DNA of 64,000 nucleotides from an uncultured Pseudomonadota bacterium. Lineage in GTDB: Bacteria > Pseudomonadota > Alphaproteobacteria > Rs-D84. The stretch spans positions 1 to 64,000 of the forward strand of contig CALABO010000013.1 in the NCBI GenBank assembly GCA_937885575.1. Direction: 5' to 3'. Below, piece by piece: positions 16,717 through 24,877 of the stretch (positions are counted from its first letter, which is position 1; each line of letters starts with the position of its first letter). The notes below the pieces were generated by a model. That model saw only the letters and a list, made by a program, of their open reading frames with translations. It had not been told where the DNA came from and did no database searches. The translations under genes and the position numbers were made by a program.

Positions 16717-17254
16717 CGATGAACCTTTTACGAATAATAAATTCAACCCCAATCATAATAGCAATCAGAACATAGGAAATCAAACCGTTAAACAAAACCC
16801 AAACCTCATCAGACAAAAACACAGTCACAAAAGAAACCGCCGCCAAACAAAACATAAATATCGCCCACGCATATGTCACGCGCCGTGTGTATTCACGCCG
16901 AGTTTCATCTAAATCATAACCCATTTTTTTTGCGACCCTTTCAATCAGTGGCACCCCGCGCAGCGATAAAGCGAACATCAAGCACATACATGCGTTCATT
17001 AAAACAGGATACAATTTTAAAAATATATCATCATTAAATATGACCAATCCCGTGCCAAGCAACAGTATAAATATGAACAACCATATGTTTTTATGACGGC
17101 AAAATGAAATTCCCGCAATACCCAATAACAACAATGCCAACGCACGCACCGCAACGTGCCGTTTCAGTGCGAAAAATACGGCAAAAGGGTAAAGAATCGT
17201 GACCCCAATGCCGACAAATTTAATGATTTTTATTAACGATTTTTTCAACGGCAT
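16697..17254 (-). CDS. COG4648-type inner-membrane protein of the aryl polyene cluster
   Basis: About 185 aa with five or six hydrophobic segments from residue 10 on, and an Arg/Glu-rich cytoplasmic loop (MGYDLDETRREYTRR). This matches the small multi-pass membrane protein that sits between the ACP and ligase genes in aryl polyene clusters; its role is unknown. The start at 17254 lies inside the end of the ACP gene (35-nt overlap, different frame), which suggests translational coupling. Upstream in-frame codons as far as 17377 are shadow of the ACP gene. Confidence 0.78.
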   Translation of the reverse strand: MPLKKSLIKIIKFVGIGVTILYPFAVFFALKRHVAVRALALLLLGIAGISFCRHKNIWLFIFILLLGTGLVIFNDDIFLKLYPVLMNACMCLMFALSLRGVPLIERVAKKMGYDLDETRREYTRRVTYAWAIFMFCLAAVSFVTVFLSDEVWVLFNGLISYVLIAIMIGVEFIIRKRFIDVRGGK

Positions 17255-17474
17255 CAACCATATCTTGTAAAGTGCGAATTTGCTTGAAATCGTCCGGTTC
17301 AACCTTGCACCCGATAATTTTCTGCAACCGAACCACAAGGTCCACGGCATCAATCGAATCAAGGTCCAAATCTTCAACCAACAGTGATTCCGGCTTTAAT
17401 TTATCCGCACTTATATCAAATTCTTTGACCAAGATATCTTTTATATTATTAAAAATTTCATCTTTTGTATGCAT
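17220..17474 (-). CDS. Acyl carrier protein 1 (aryl polyene)
   Basis: An 84-aa carrier protein with the phosphopantetheine site DLDLDSIDAVDL (Ser near residue 40) and acidic helix 2, followed by a typical helix 4 (TLQDMVDAVEKIV). It is likely modified by the PPTase at 11119 and carries the growing polyene or the aryl starter. It is six nt downstream of the second ACP gene on the same strand. Confidence 0.93.
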   Translation of the reverse strand: MHTKDEIFNNIKDILVKEFDISADKLKPESLLVEDLDLDSIDAVDLVVRLQKIIGCKVEPDDFKQIRTLQDMVDAVEKIVNKNH

Positions 17475-17480
17475 ATCAAT

Positions 17481-17756
17481 TTACTCCAATGTAATGTTTT
17501 TTGAATCCGCGATATATGTTGCCAACCGCGCCACAGATTTGAAATATTCCTTGTTTGCCTCTTTATCCGCCTTGAAATTCACCTGATATTTTTTCTTTAG
17601 CGCCATGCCCAATTCCAACGCATCGATGGAATCAAGCCCCAAACCCGCCCCAAAAAGCGGTGCAGACGCATCAATATCGTCGGGTGTTACATCTTCCAAA
17701 TCCAACGCGGATACAATTAATTCTTTGATTTCGTGTTCCAATAAATCCCGTTTCAT
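17481..17756 (-). CDS. Acyl carrier protein 2 (aryl polyene)
   Basis: A 91-aa carrier protein with GLGLDSIDALEL around the modified Ser. It differs from its neighbour in the loop before the site (LFGAGLG) and in a longer helix 3-4 region. Tandem ACPs of this kind are a hallmark of aryl polyene clusters. It is separated from the upstream acyltransferase by ~60 nt. Confidence 0.92.
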   Translation of the reverse strand: MKRDLLEHEIKELIVSALDLEDVTPDDIDASAPLFGAGLGLDSIDALELGMALKKKYQVNFKADKEANKEYFKSVARLATYIADSKNITLE

Positions 17757-17816
17757 ATCATTTCCTTATGCGGACAATACTAACAACATACAAATAAAAA
17801 TTCAAGGAAATTATAC

Positions 17817-18551
17817 CTAAAACAATATACCTTTGGCTTTTTCTGTAATATCAATTGCGGTGTTGCGGTTATTTGAATTTTTCGCAGTATCGTAACGAAT
17901 CAACGGCTTTGGCACGATATTATACACAGATGTTTTGTCGCCGATGTCCCACCATTTTTGCGTTTTTCCAAGTATCGGCGGCGTATTCGTAATTTTTATC
18001 GGTAAAATATCCGCGCCCGTCGCCATTTGCAGGTGTGCAAACCCGCGGTGCAATCGTATGGTTTTGTTTGGCACCGTCCGTGTTCCTTCGGGAAAAATGA
18101 CGATGTTATAGCCCCGCGCCAAAATATCCGAACCGTTCGCGATAAATTCATCCGGCTTCATAGTGTTGGACAGATATGTTTTGCCGATAACCTTGCGAAC
18201 GAACGGATTTCTAAATAAACTTTCCTTTACAACACACACCGAATTTGGAATTCGTGAAACCAAAATAACAACATCAATCAAAGATGGATGGTTGGCAATA
18301 ACAATCGTTCCGCGCAAAGATTTTAATTGTTTTGTCGCCGGGCAATTTACCCTGATTAACCGTAACGCGCATAATAACCACACAAACGCACGCCAAGACA
18401 GATGAATTGTGTTTGCAAAAATCTTTCGCTGTTTATCTGATTTATACACCAGCAAAATAATGGGAAATATCGCCGACCCGATTAGCAAACCGCCCAATCC
18501 AAAGACACAAAAACAAATCGCGCAAAGAAAAGAACGAATAAATTTAATCAT
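17817..18551 (-). CDS. PlsC-type 1-acyl-glycerol-3-phosphate acyltransferase (aryl polyene cluster)
   Basis: 244 aa. An N-terminal hydrophobic hairpin (residues 5-35) anchors it to the inner membrane. NHPSLID is the HX4D catalytic motif and FPEGTRT is motif III for the phosphate. It presumably transfers an acyl chain or polyene during assembly of the lipid anchor. It overlaps the upstream ketosynthase-like gene by eight nt. Confidence 0.87.
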   Translation of the reverse strand: MIKFIRSFLCAICFCVFGLGGLLIGSAIFPIILLVYKSDKQRKIFANTIHLSWRAFVWLLCALRLIRVNCPATKQLKSLRGTIVIANHPSLIDVVILVSRIPNSVCVVKESLFRNPFVRKVIGKTYLSNTMKPDEFIANGSDILARGYNIVIFPEGTRTVPNKTIRLHRGFAHLQMATGADILPIKITNTPPILGKTQKWWDIGDKTSVYNIVPKPLIRYDTAKNSNNRNTAIDITEKAKGILF

Positions 18552-19170
18552 CTTGCATTGTCCAACTTTTTGTTGTCACGCAACTTGCTTGCACCCGCAA
18601 AAAATCAAACATTGTGTCGGGTGTCAGAACACCGGCATCAATCGCGCCCGGCGTAATCTTTATCCCGCGTTTGCCACGCATTTTAATCATAAACGCCAAC
18701 CCAAACGCCGGCGCATCCAACAAAGGCGCATATATATCAGGATTATGTTCGCCCGCAAACACAACCATAACATCGCGGTTTTCCATTAAGGCCTTTAATA
18801 TCGCCATTTCCAAAGTCCTGTCGCCCGCCGCGATAGATGTATAACTGTTAGTGTTTTTTGTTAAAAGTGAAAACAATCCCGCGGCGGCATTATGCACAGA
18901 ATTACTGAATCCCGCCGGTGACATTTCATGTTCTTCAAAAAATTGTTTGATTAACTGTATCGTTTGTCCCCATTCACCGAATTTTGACGCAAACACGGTC
19001 GTATAATCCTGCGACTCTTGGGCAATTTTTCCGGCGATTCCGACGGCAATTTTTTCAATGTTCGACATACGACGACGAACCATGGATGGAATAAAAGAAA
19101 AATCCGGCAATTTTTCATCCGCTGATTCTTGCCAAATAATAAAATTATCAATATAGATTTTGTTGTTCAT
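18544..19170 (-). CDS. Ketosynthase-like chain-length factor (Ketoacyl-synt_2 family)
   Basis: 208 aa from the ATG at 19170 (a longer frame to 19335 runs into the divergent gene). It matches the short ketosynthase-like family next to ACP/acyltransferase genes in aryl polyene clusters (ApeC type): FSNSVHNAAAG, SIAAGDRTLEMA and VVFAGEHN. It has no active-site Cys in the usual CSS context, so it probably serves as a partner that sets chain length. It is the first gene of the nine-gene minus-strand block, 70 bp from the divergent ketosynthase operon. Confidence 0.8.
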   Translation of the reverse strand: MNNKIYIDNFIIWQESADEKLPDFSFIPSMVRRRMSNIEKIAVGIAGKIAQESQDYTTVFASKFGEWGQTIQLIKQFFEEHEMSPAGFSNSVHNAAAGLFSLLTKNTNSYTSIAAGDRTLEMAILKALMENRDVMVVFAGEHNPDIYAPLLDAPAFGLAFMIKMRGKRGIKITPGAIDAGVLTPDTMFDFLRVQASCVTTKSWTMQDD

Positions 19171-19240
19171 ACTTGAAAAATACTTTTTTTTATAGCACAG
19201 TGGCATTATATGAAAAAAATCATAATTTGCAAGCGGGTTT

Positions 19241-20383
19241 ATGTATATGTCGGTGATATTACAGGATTTGGGTTTTGTTTGTGCGCTTGGGGTGTCGCAC
19301 GATGAAATTGTTGAAAACGCACGGCGTGGTGACACGTCGGGTATGTTTCGTGTGATGCCGACCGTAGGGGAAACACCGGTTCCGTTTGGTTCGGTGAATA
19401 TCGAAACGCACGAAATAATGCGATGCTATGATTTATTACTTGGGGCATTGCGACAAATTGAACCGGCAATATCAAAATTAAAATCTGATTATGCACCGGA
19501 CAGAATTGGAATAGTTATCGGTGCAAGTAATACCGGTGTACACGAGGCGCAAAAGCATTTGAACATTGCATTGGAAACGGGTAAATTGCCACGGGATTTT
19601 TCGTTATCCGAATTAGAATTATATTCACCAACCGCATTTTTGGTTGAAAAAACTGGGTTCGCCGGCCCCGCATATACCGTATCAACGGCATGTTCATCCA
19701 GTGCCAAGGTTTTTCAAGATGCCAAAGATTTAATAGAGCAGGGTATCTGTGACGCGGTTTTGGTTGGTGGTGTTGATGCGCGTTGTGATTTTGCACTGAA
19801 CGGGTTTAATGCACTATCGGCACTTAGTTATAAACACACAAACCCAATGTCGCAAAATCGTGACGGAATCAACCTTGGCGAAGGTGCGGCTCTTTTCATA
19901 ATGACGCGTGGGATGGACGGTATAAAAATGTTGGGCGTGGGCGAAAGTTCCGATGCATATCATTTAACAAGTCCGGATCCAACCGGGGCCGGTGCCATTG
20001 CTTCTATGAATTCTGCATTATTAAATGCCGGTTTAATGCCGGAAAAAATTGATTTTATAAATATGCACGGAACGGGAACGATTGCCAACGATGCGATGGA
20101 ATCTTTGGCGATAAATTCGGTTTTTGGAGATAAAACATTGTGTGCATCAACAAAACCATTAACCGGTCACACCCTTGGGGCGGCCGGTGCGGTAAGTGTG
20201 GCACTGTCGTGGCTTATGATAAAACATCAATTTGTAATACCGCACATTTTTGATGGTGAATATGGTGCGGATTGTGCAAAGATAAATTTGGCGACCATGC
20301 AAAGCAAAAAAAACATAAACAATGTGTTGTGCAATGCCTTTGCTTTCGGGGGCAGCAACGCAAGTGTAATAATTGGACGGTAA
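19241..20383 (+). CDS. Beta-ketoacyl-ACP synthase (FabB/F-like, aryl polyene)
   Basis: 380-aa condensing enzyme with the Cys-His-His triad: STACSSSAK (nucleophile), MHGTGT and GHTLGAAGAV. The GFGGS-like end motif is FAFGGSNAS. It elongates the polyene with malonyl-ACP units, probably as a heterodimer with the chain-length factor or the other ketosynthase. It is the first gene of the plus-strand block. An alternative ATG six nt downstream cannot be excluded. Confidence 0.9.
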   Translation: MYMSVILQDLGFVCALGVSHDEIVENARRGDTSGMFRVMPTVGETPVPFGSVNIETHEIMRCYDLLLGALRQIEPAISKLKSDYAPDRIGIVIGASNTGVHEAQKHLNIALETGKLPRDFSLSELELYSPTAFLVEKTGFAGPAYTVSTACSSSAKVFQDAKDLIEQGICDAVLVGGVDARCDFALNGFNALSALSYKHTNPMSQNRDGINLGEGAALFIMTRGMDGIKMLGVGESSDAYHLTSPDPTGAGAIASMNSALLNAGLMPEKIDFINMHGTGTIANDAMESLAINSVFGDKTLCASTKPLTGHTLGAAGAVSVALSWLMIKHQFVIPHIFDGEYGADCAKINLATMQSKKNINNVLCNAFAFGGSNASVIIGR

Positions 20384-20384
20384 A

Positions 20385-20855
20385 ATGGGCAAATATGATT
20401 TAACAAAACTTATACCACAACGCGCGCCGATGATTTTCTTGTCGGACATTGAAGATTTTGATTATGAAAACCAAACCCTGGTTGCGCGGGTTGATGTTCG
20501 TGATACAGATTTATTGTTTGATAAAAATCTTGGTGGCATTCCGTCTTGGGCGTGTTTGGAATTTATGGCGCAAAGTGTCGCGGCCTATGTCGGATTGGGC
20601 GATTTGCATGAAGACCCAAATGCAAGGCCCGCGGTCGGGTTTGTTTTGGGGTCGCGCAAAATATCTGTATCGGCCCCCGTGTATTTGGCCGGGCATTCAT
20701 ACTTTGTACATGTTAAATCTTTATTTTGTGACCAAAACATTGCGTCATTTGATTGTCAGATTCTTGATGAAAATAACAATGTCGTTGCGGCCGGCGCATT
20801 AAACGCCTTTCGACCGGATGATATAACAAAATTTATGGAGAACAGAAATGAATAA
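20385..20855 (+). CDS. Hotdog-fold 3-hydroxyacyl-ACP dehydratase (ApeP-like)
   Basis: 156 aa, beginning immediately after the stop of the ketosynthase gene. LIPQRAPMIFLSDI is the family N-terminus with its catalytic His replaced or shifted, as in ApeP, and WACLEFMAQSVAAYVG is the central hotdog helix with an acidic residue. In E. coli-type clusters ApeI and ApeP-like proteins form the active heterodimer; here the ApeI partner would be the domain fused to the ligase at 15019. It overlaps the next gene by eight nt. Confidence 0.82.
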   Translation: MGKYDLTKLIPQRAPMIFLSDIEDFDYENQTLVARVDVRDTDLLFDKNLGGIPSWACLEFMAQSVAAYVGLGDLHEDPNARPAVGFVLGSRKISVSAPVYLAGHSYFVHVKSLFCDQNIASFDCQILDENNNVVAAGALNAFRPDDITKFMENRNE

Positions 20856-21573
20856 AACGGTTCTTATTACGGGTGCAAGTCGTGGCATAGGGCGCGCAAT
20901 CGCGATATATCTTGCGCGGGCGGGTTATGATTTGGTGTTACATTATAATTCAAATTCTGCGGCGGCGAATGAAACACTAAACACGGTTAAATCGTTTGGT
21001 GTGCGGGCGCGGTTATTGTGTTTTGATATCGCCAACCGTGAACAAACGACGGATGTTATAAGCGCGGATATTGCACAGCACGGTGCGTATTGGGGCGTTA
21101 TTTGCAACGCCGGAATAAACAGTGATGCACCTTTCCCGGCCATCGAAGGTGACGCGTGGGACCGGGTGGTTCACACAAACCTGGACGGACTTTATAATGT
21201 GTTGCATGCGACGGTTATGCCGATGATTTCTGCGCGTCGTGGCGGGCGTATAATTGCCCTATCGTCTGTGTCGGGATTGATGGGCAATCGTGGCCAGGCG
21301 AACTATGCCGCATCCAAGGCCGGAATTATTGGCGCGTGTAAATCTTTGGCAATCGAATTGGCGCGACGCAATATAACGGTAAATTGTATCGCGCCGGGAA
21401 TTATTGAAACGGATATGACGGCCGATTTACCCGAAGGCATTGTTGAACAATCTGTTCCGATGCGCCGTGCGGGCCGGCCCGACGAAGTGGCAAGTTTGGT
21501 TGCGTATTTATTATCTGACGATGCGGGTTATATCACGCGCCAGGTTATATCTGTAAATGGGGGGCTTATCTAA
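20848..21573 (+). CDS. 3-oxoacyl-ACP reductase, FabG-like (aryl polyene)
   Basis: 241-aa short-chain dehydrogenase. TGASRGIGRAIAI binds NADPH, CNAGINSD follows, Ser in LSSVSG and YAASKAG form the Ser-Tyr-Lys active site, and the C-terminal ITRQVISVNGG is typical of FabG. It reduces beta-keto intermediates during polyene elongation. The ATG is within the end of the dehydratase gene; AACAGAAATG gives a weak ribosome-binding site, so coupling is likely. Confidence 0.93.
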   Translation: MNKTVLITGASRGIGRAIAIYLARAGYDLVLHYNSNSAAANETLNTVKSFGVRARLLCFDIANREQTTDVISADIAQHGAYWGVICNAGINSDAPFPAIEGDAWDRVVHTNLDGLYNVLHATVMPMISARRGGRIIALSSVSGLMGNRGQANYAASKAGIIGACKSLAIELARRNITVNCIAPGIIETDMTADLPEGIVEQSVPMRRAGRPDEVASLVAYLLSDDAGYITRQVISVNGGLI

Positions 21574-21574
21574 A

Positions 21575-22807
21575 ATGACAAGACGTGTTGTTGTGACCGG
21601 AATGGGGTTGGTTAGTGCACTGGGGAATGACCCTGATTCCGCATTTAATCGTTTGCATACATATAAAAACACAATTCGTGAAATTGAAGGTTTGTCCGCG
21701 ATACACGGGTTAAATTCACATTTGGCATCTTTGGTTCATTTTTCTATTCCGGACCATTTTAATCGCAAGGTTTTGCGCACAATGGGACCGGTGTCTGTTT
21801 TGGCGGTGTATTCGGCGGAAAACGCATTAAATGATGCGGGTTTATTGGGTGATTCCGTAATAACAAACGGTCGTACGGGCGTTGCATACGGTTCGTCATT
21901 TGGTTCGGCGGGCCCCGTTGCGGATTTCTTTTCTATGGTAAAAACAAATGAAATCGGGAACATTACATCTTCGTCGTATATCAAGATTATGCCGCAAACA
22001 ACGGCGGTCAATATATCGTTATACTTCAAAACCACGGGGCGTTTAATTCCAAGTGGGACGGCGTGCACATCGGGCAGTTTGGCAATCGGTTTTGCATATG
22101 AAAATATAAAATCCGGCGCCCAAGATATAATGATTGCCGGTGGTGCCGAAGAATTTGACCCGACCCAGGTTGCCGTGTTTGATACCCTTTATGCAACCAG
22201 TACGAAAAACGATACACCCGACAAAACCCCGTCACCATTTGATGCAAACCGTGATGGTTTGGTTATCGGTTGTGGTGCCGGAACATTGATATTGGAAGAA
22301 CGTGAACATGCATTGGCGCGCGGGGCCAAGATTTATGCCGAACTTGTTGGTTTTGGTACGAACACGGACGGAACGCATATCACGCAACCAAATTCGGATA
22401 CAATGGCAAACTGTTTGGAATTGGCGTTGGAATCGGCAAAACTAAAACCCACGGACATCGGATATATATGCCTGCACGGAACGGGAACAACATTTGGTGA
22501 TATTGCCGAATCAATTGCAACAAATCGCGTCTTTGGTGATAAAACCCCGGCAAGCAGTTTGAAAAGTTATGTCGGACATACCCTTGGTGCATGTGGTGCG
22601 TTGGAATCAATTTGGTCGATTCAGATGATGAATAATGATTGGTTTGCACCAACACTGAATCTGAATACGGTGGATGAAAAATGTGGTGCATTGGATTATA
22701 TAACAAAAACCGGGCGCAATTTTAGTACCGATTTTGTAATGAACAACAATTTTGCCTTTGGCGGAATAAACACATCATTAATCTTTAAAAAGGAGGAAAA
22801 GAAATGA
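21575..22807 (+). CDS. Beta-ketoacyl-ACP synthase (FabF-like, aryl polyene)
   Basis: 410 aa from the ATG at 21575, directly after the FabG stop codon, with a G-rich ribosome-binding site. VVVTGMGLVSALG is the conserved KAS II start, GTACTSGSLA holds the nucleophile Cys, and HGTGT and GHTLGACG hold the two His. It is the second full ketosynthase of the cluster. It overlaps the lipoprotein gene by four nt (ATGA). Confidence 0.93.
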   Translation: MTRRVVVTGMGLVSALGNDPDSAFNRLHTYKNTIREIEGLSAIHGLNSHLASLVHFSIPDHFNRKVLRTMGPVSVLAVYSAENALNDAGLLGDSVITNGRTGVAYGSSFGSAGPVADFFSMVKTNEIGNITSSSYIKIMPQTTAVNISLYFKTTGRLIPSGTACTSGSLAIGFAYENIKSGAQDIMIAGGAEEFDPTQVAVFDTLYATSTKNDTPDKTPSPFDANRDGLVIGCGAGTLILEEREHALARGAKIYAELVGFGTNTDGTHITQPNSDTMANCLELALESAKLKPTDIGYICLHGTGTTFGDIAESIATNRVFGDKTPASSLKSYVGHTLGACGALESIWSIQMMNNDWFAPTLNLNTVDEKCGALDYITKTGRNFSTDFVMNNNFAFGGINTSLIFKKEEKK

Positions 22808-23220
22808 AACGGGTAATATCACTTTTTGCTTTGGGAACTTTGACGGCGTGCAGTGCGGCCGGCCCGATTATGCGGCCGATTCATGAAGACCTGCATTCTG
22901 CGCGGGCCGATGGTTTTTTGAACCCGGAAATTGAATTGTCTTTTGGAAAATCAGAAATCAAGGGCAAAAACCTTGGCACATGGGTATCCAACAAGAAAAC
23001 AAATTCTACAAATAAAAACGCGGCTGAGGCATGTCAAATCGCTTTCCTATCCGCGGTAAAATCGTTACAAGATAGGGCCGTTCACGAAGGTGGCAACGCT
23101 GTAACGAATATTCATAGTTTTTATGACAAAGTGCCCGAATGGAGTGCAACAGAATATCGTTGCAAAGATGGACATTTGATGAGTGGCGTAGCACTGCGCG
23201 GAACAGTGGTCAGGAAATAA
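22804..23220 (+). CDS. Small lipoprotein at the end of the aryl polyene operon
   Basis: 138 aa with a short signal sequence and lipobox LTAC-SAA, so it is anchored at Cys16. The mature part has a YbjQ/excinuclease-like annotation tradition in aryl polyene clusters: AAEACQIAFLSAVKSLQDRA-HEGGNAVTNI, then a second Cys pair (YRCKDG...). No enzyme motif is visible. AAGGAGG precedes the start. It is the last gene before a strong terminator. Confidence 0.75.
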   Translation: MKRVISLFALGTLTACSAAGPIMRPIHEDLHSARADGFLNPEIELSFGKSEIKGKNLGTWVSNKKTNSTNKNAAEACQIAFLSAVKSLQDRAVHEGGNAVTNIHSFYDKVPEWSATEYRCKDGHLMSGVALRGTVVRK

Positions 23221-23221
23221 C

Positions 23222-23250
23222 AAACGCCCGTTTGGGCGTTTTGTTATTTT
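23222..23250 (+). terminator. Terminator of the aryl polyene plus-strand operon
   Basis: AAACGCCC-GTTT-GGGCGTTTTGTT. It lies between convergent genes and can serve both. Confidence 0.8.
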
Positions 23251-23675
23251 ACTTTTGCCTGATTTTTTTCTATTTCGCGCAACAGTTGATTTTGAATCGA
23301 ATCAAATTCGGCAAGGTGCGCATTTGCAACGGAATCATTGTGATTTGCAATCCATATAAGGCGCGATATCAACCTTTGATTTTTTTCAAATTCCTTTGGA
23401 TTTTTTCGGGCCAAACTATCATTCGCATGCGCCAAAGAATCAATAACAACGCGCAAGTGCTTATTCTGTGTAATTTCCGGCGCAGTCGCCATATATGTCT
23501 TGCGCGCACCGGCATTATCGCGCAGTTTGAATTTACAATTTTCAATTTCACGACGTGCCTCTTTGCGATTATTATAATAACTTGCAACAAAAACTATGGA
23601 TAAAACACACGCAACTATCGCCGCAGACGCAATTACGCTATGCCAACCTTCACGTTTGAAAAAATCCTTTTTCAT
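23244..23675 (-). CDS. Membrane-anchored coiled-coil protein, 143 aa
   Basis: Unknown. One N-terminal transmembrane helix (residues 13-33, VIASAAIVACVLSIVFVASYY) is followed by a periplasmic or cytoplasmic helix-rich part with heptad-like Leu/Ile spacing. The second half repeats an H-A-N-D-S-L/V-A phrase twice (DSLAHANDSLARKN and IANHNDSVANAHLA), a possible short internal repeat. It is monocistronic between the terminator at 23222 and gapA. Confidence 0.6.
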   Translation of the reverse strand: MKKDFFKREGWHSVIASAAIVACVLSIVFVASYYNNRKEARREIENCKFKLRDNAGARKTYMATAPEITQNKHLRVVIDSLAHANDSLARKNPKEFEKNQRLISRLIWIANHNDSVANAHLAEFDSIQNQLLREIEKNQAKVK

Positions 23676-23730
23676 GTTTATTACTCTTTTGGCCGTAAGT
23701 ATGCCATAAAAAATTGTGGTTTCAATAAAA

Positions 23731-23750
23731 ATCGCCGCGATTGCGGCGAT
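23731..23750 (-). terminator. Terminator of gapA
   Basis: ATCGCCGC-GATT-GCGGCGAT hairpin, with TTTTTATTG on its 3' side when read on the minus strand. Confidence 0.75.
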
Positions 23751-23758
23751 TTCAATAC

Positions 23759-24760
23759 TTATAACAACTTTCCCATTGCAACGGCGGTATCACTCATACG
23801 GTTTGAAAATCCCCATTCGTTGTCATACCACGCGGTCACATGAACAAGTCGATTATCAATCACATGCGTCTGCGTCGAATCGAACACGGAACTATGCGCA
23901 TCGTGCGTAAAGTCAATTGAAACCAACGGCAATTCGTTATAGCCAAACGTCTTGGATTCCGCCGCACGCATAGCGGCATTTATCGCGTCCACAGTCGCGT
24001 CCTTTTTCAAATTCACAACCAATTCCACAACCGAAACATCCGGTGTCGGAACGCGGATAGCAATCCCGTCTAATTTCCCCGCCAAGTTCGGCAAGACCAA
24101 TCCAATCGCCTTGGCCGCGCCAGTACTGGTTGGAATCATAGACATCGCCGCCGCGCGTGCGCGCCGGAAATCTTTGTGATTTTTATCCAACAATTGTTGG
24201 TCGCCGGTGTATGCGTGCACGGTTGTCATCCAACCCGACGCGATTCCGAATTTTTCGTCCAAAACCTTTGCCACCGGGGCAAGGCAATTCGTCGTGCAAG
24301 ATGCGTTCGATACAATGATATCATCTTTTGTAAGTGTATCTTGGTTCACGCCGAACACAATCGTTTTATCCGCGCCCGCGGACGGTGCCGAAACCAAAAC
24401 GCGCCGCGCACCCGCGTCAATATGCACGCGCGCCTTGTCCGCCGCGGTAAACAGGCCCGTGCATTCCATAACAATATCAACGCCCATTTCACCCCACGGC
24501 AATTTTGTCGGGTCTTTTTCGGCAAGACATTTAATGCGTTGATTGCCAACCACAATCGTGTCGCCGTCCAGTTTAACATCCATCGGCAATTTGCCGTGCA
24601 CAGAATCGTGTTGCAGCAAATATGCGTTTTGTTCCGCCGGTGCCAAATCATTTACCGCAACGAATTCGATATCATCGCGCCCCGATTCCAACGCCGCACG
24701 CAGAACCAAACGTCCAATGCGTCCAAAGCCATTTATTGCAACTTTTACTTTTTTTGACAT
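23759..24760 (-). CDS. gapA: Glyceraldehyde-3-phosphate dehydrogenase
   Basis: 333 aa; converts glyceraldehyde 3-phosphate, NAD and phosphate to 1,3-bisphosphoglycerate. It begins with the Rossmann motif INGFGRIGR, has SNASCTTNCLAP with the catalytic Cys, a His in WMTTVHAYTGDQ, and the WYDNEWGFSNRM end. The NAD-specific Asp pattern (VNDLAP) suggests the glycolytic enzyme. AAGGAAGG precedes the ATG. It stands alone with its own terminator; no pgk is nearby. Confidence 0.97.
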   Translation of the reverse strand: MSKKVKVAINGFGRIGRLVLRAALESGRDDIEFVAVNDLAPAEQNAYLLQHDSVHGKLPMDVKLDGDTIVVGNQRIKCLAEKDPTKLPWGEMGVDIVMECTGLFTAADKARVHIDAGARRVLVSAPSAGADKTIVFGVNQDTLTKDDIIVSNASCTTNCLAPVAKVLDEKFGIASGWMTTVHAYTGDQQLLDKNHKDFRRARAAAMSMIPTSTGAAKAIGLVLPNLAGKLDGIAIRVPTPDVSVVELVVNLKKDATVDAINAAMRAAESKTFGYNELPLVSIDFTHDAHSSVFDSTQTHVIDNRLVHVTAWYDNEWGFSNRMSDTAVAMGKLL

Positions 24761-24842
24761 AATACACCTTCCTTTATTTTGTTTAATGCCGACCTATCAT
24801 AGCACCATTTGCCAAAAAGTCCAACCTGAATTTTGCCCGTGC

Positions 24843-24870
24843 TTGAATTTACAAAATCGTGCGGTATAAT
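24843..24870 (+). promoter_or_regulatory. Promoter giving a leaderless miaA mRNA
   Basis: TTGAAT (24843-24848), 16 nt, TATAAT (24865-24870), seven nt before the ATG at 24878. Confidence 0.7.
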
Positions 24871-24877
24871 CAATGTG

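Larger units (their letters stand above)
10172..23220. other. Aryl-polyene-type biosynthetic gene cluster
   Basis: Fifteen genes in two divergent blocks around 19.2 kb, plus an acyltransferase/PPTase pair at the left end. The set (ketosynthases, ketoreductase, dehydratase, two ACPs, AMP-dependent ligase, hotdog dehydratase, LpxL-like and PlsC-like acyltransferases, MMPL exporter, LolA-like carrier, COG4648 membrane protein, PPTase, lipoprotein) is the known inventory of aryl polyene clusters. Such clusters make a yellow membrane-attached aryl octaene-like lipid that protects against oxidative stress. No ammonia-lyase for the aryl starter is seen, so the 4-hydroxybenzoate or cinnamate-type starter must come from elsewhere. 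Confidence 0.88.
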
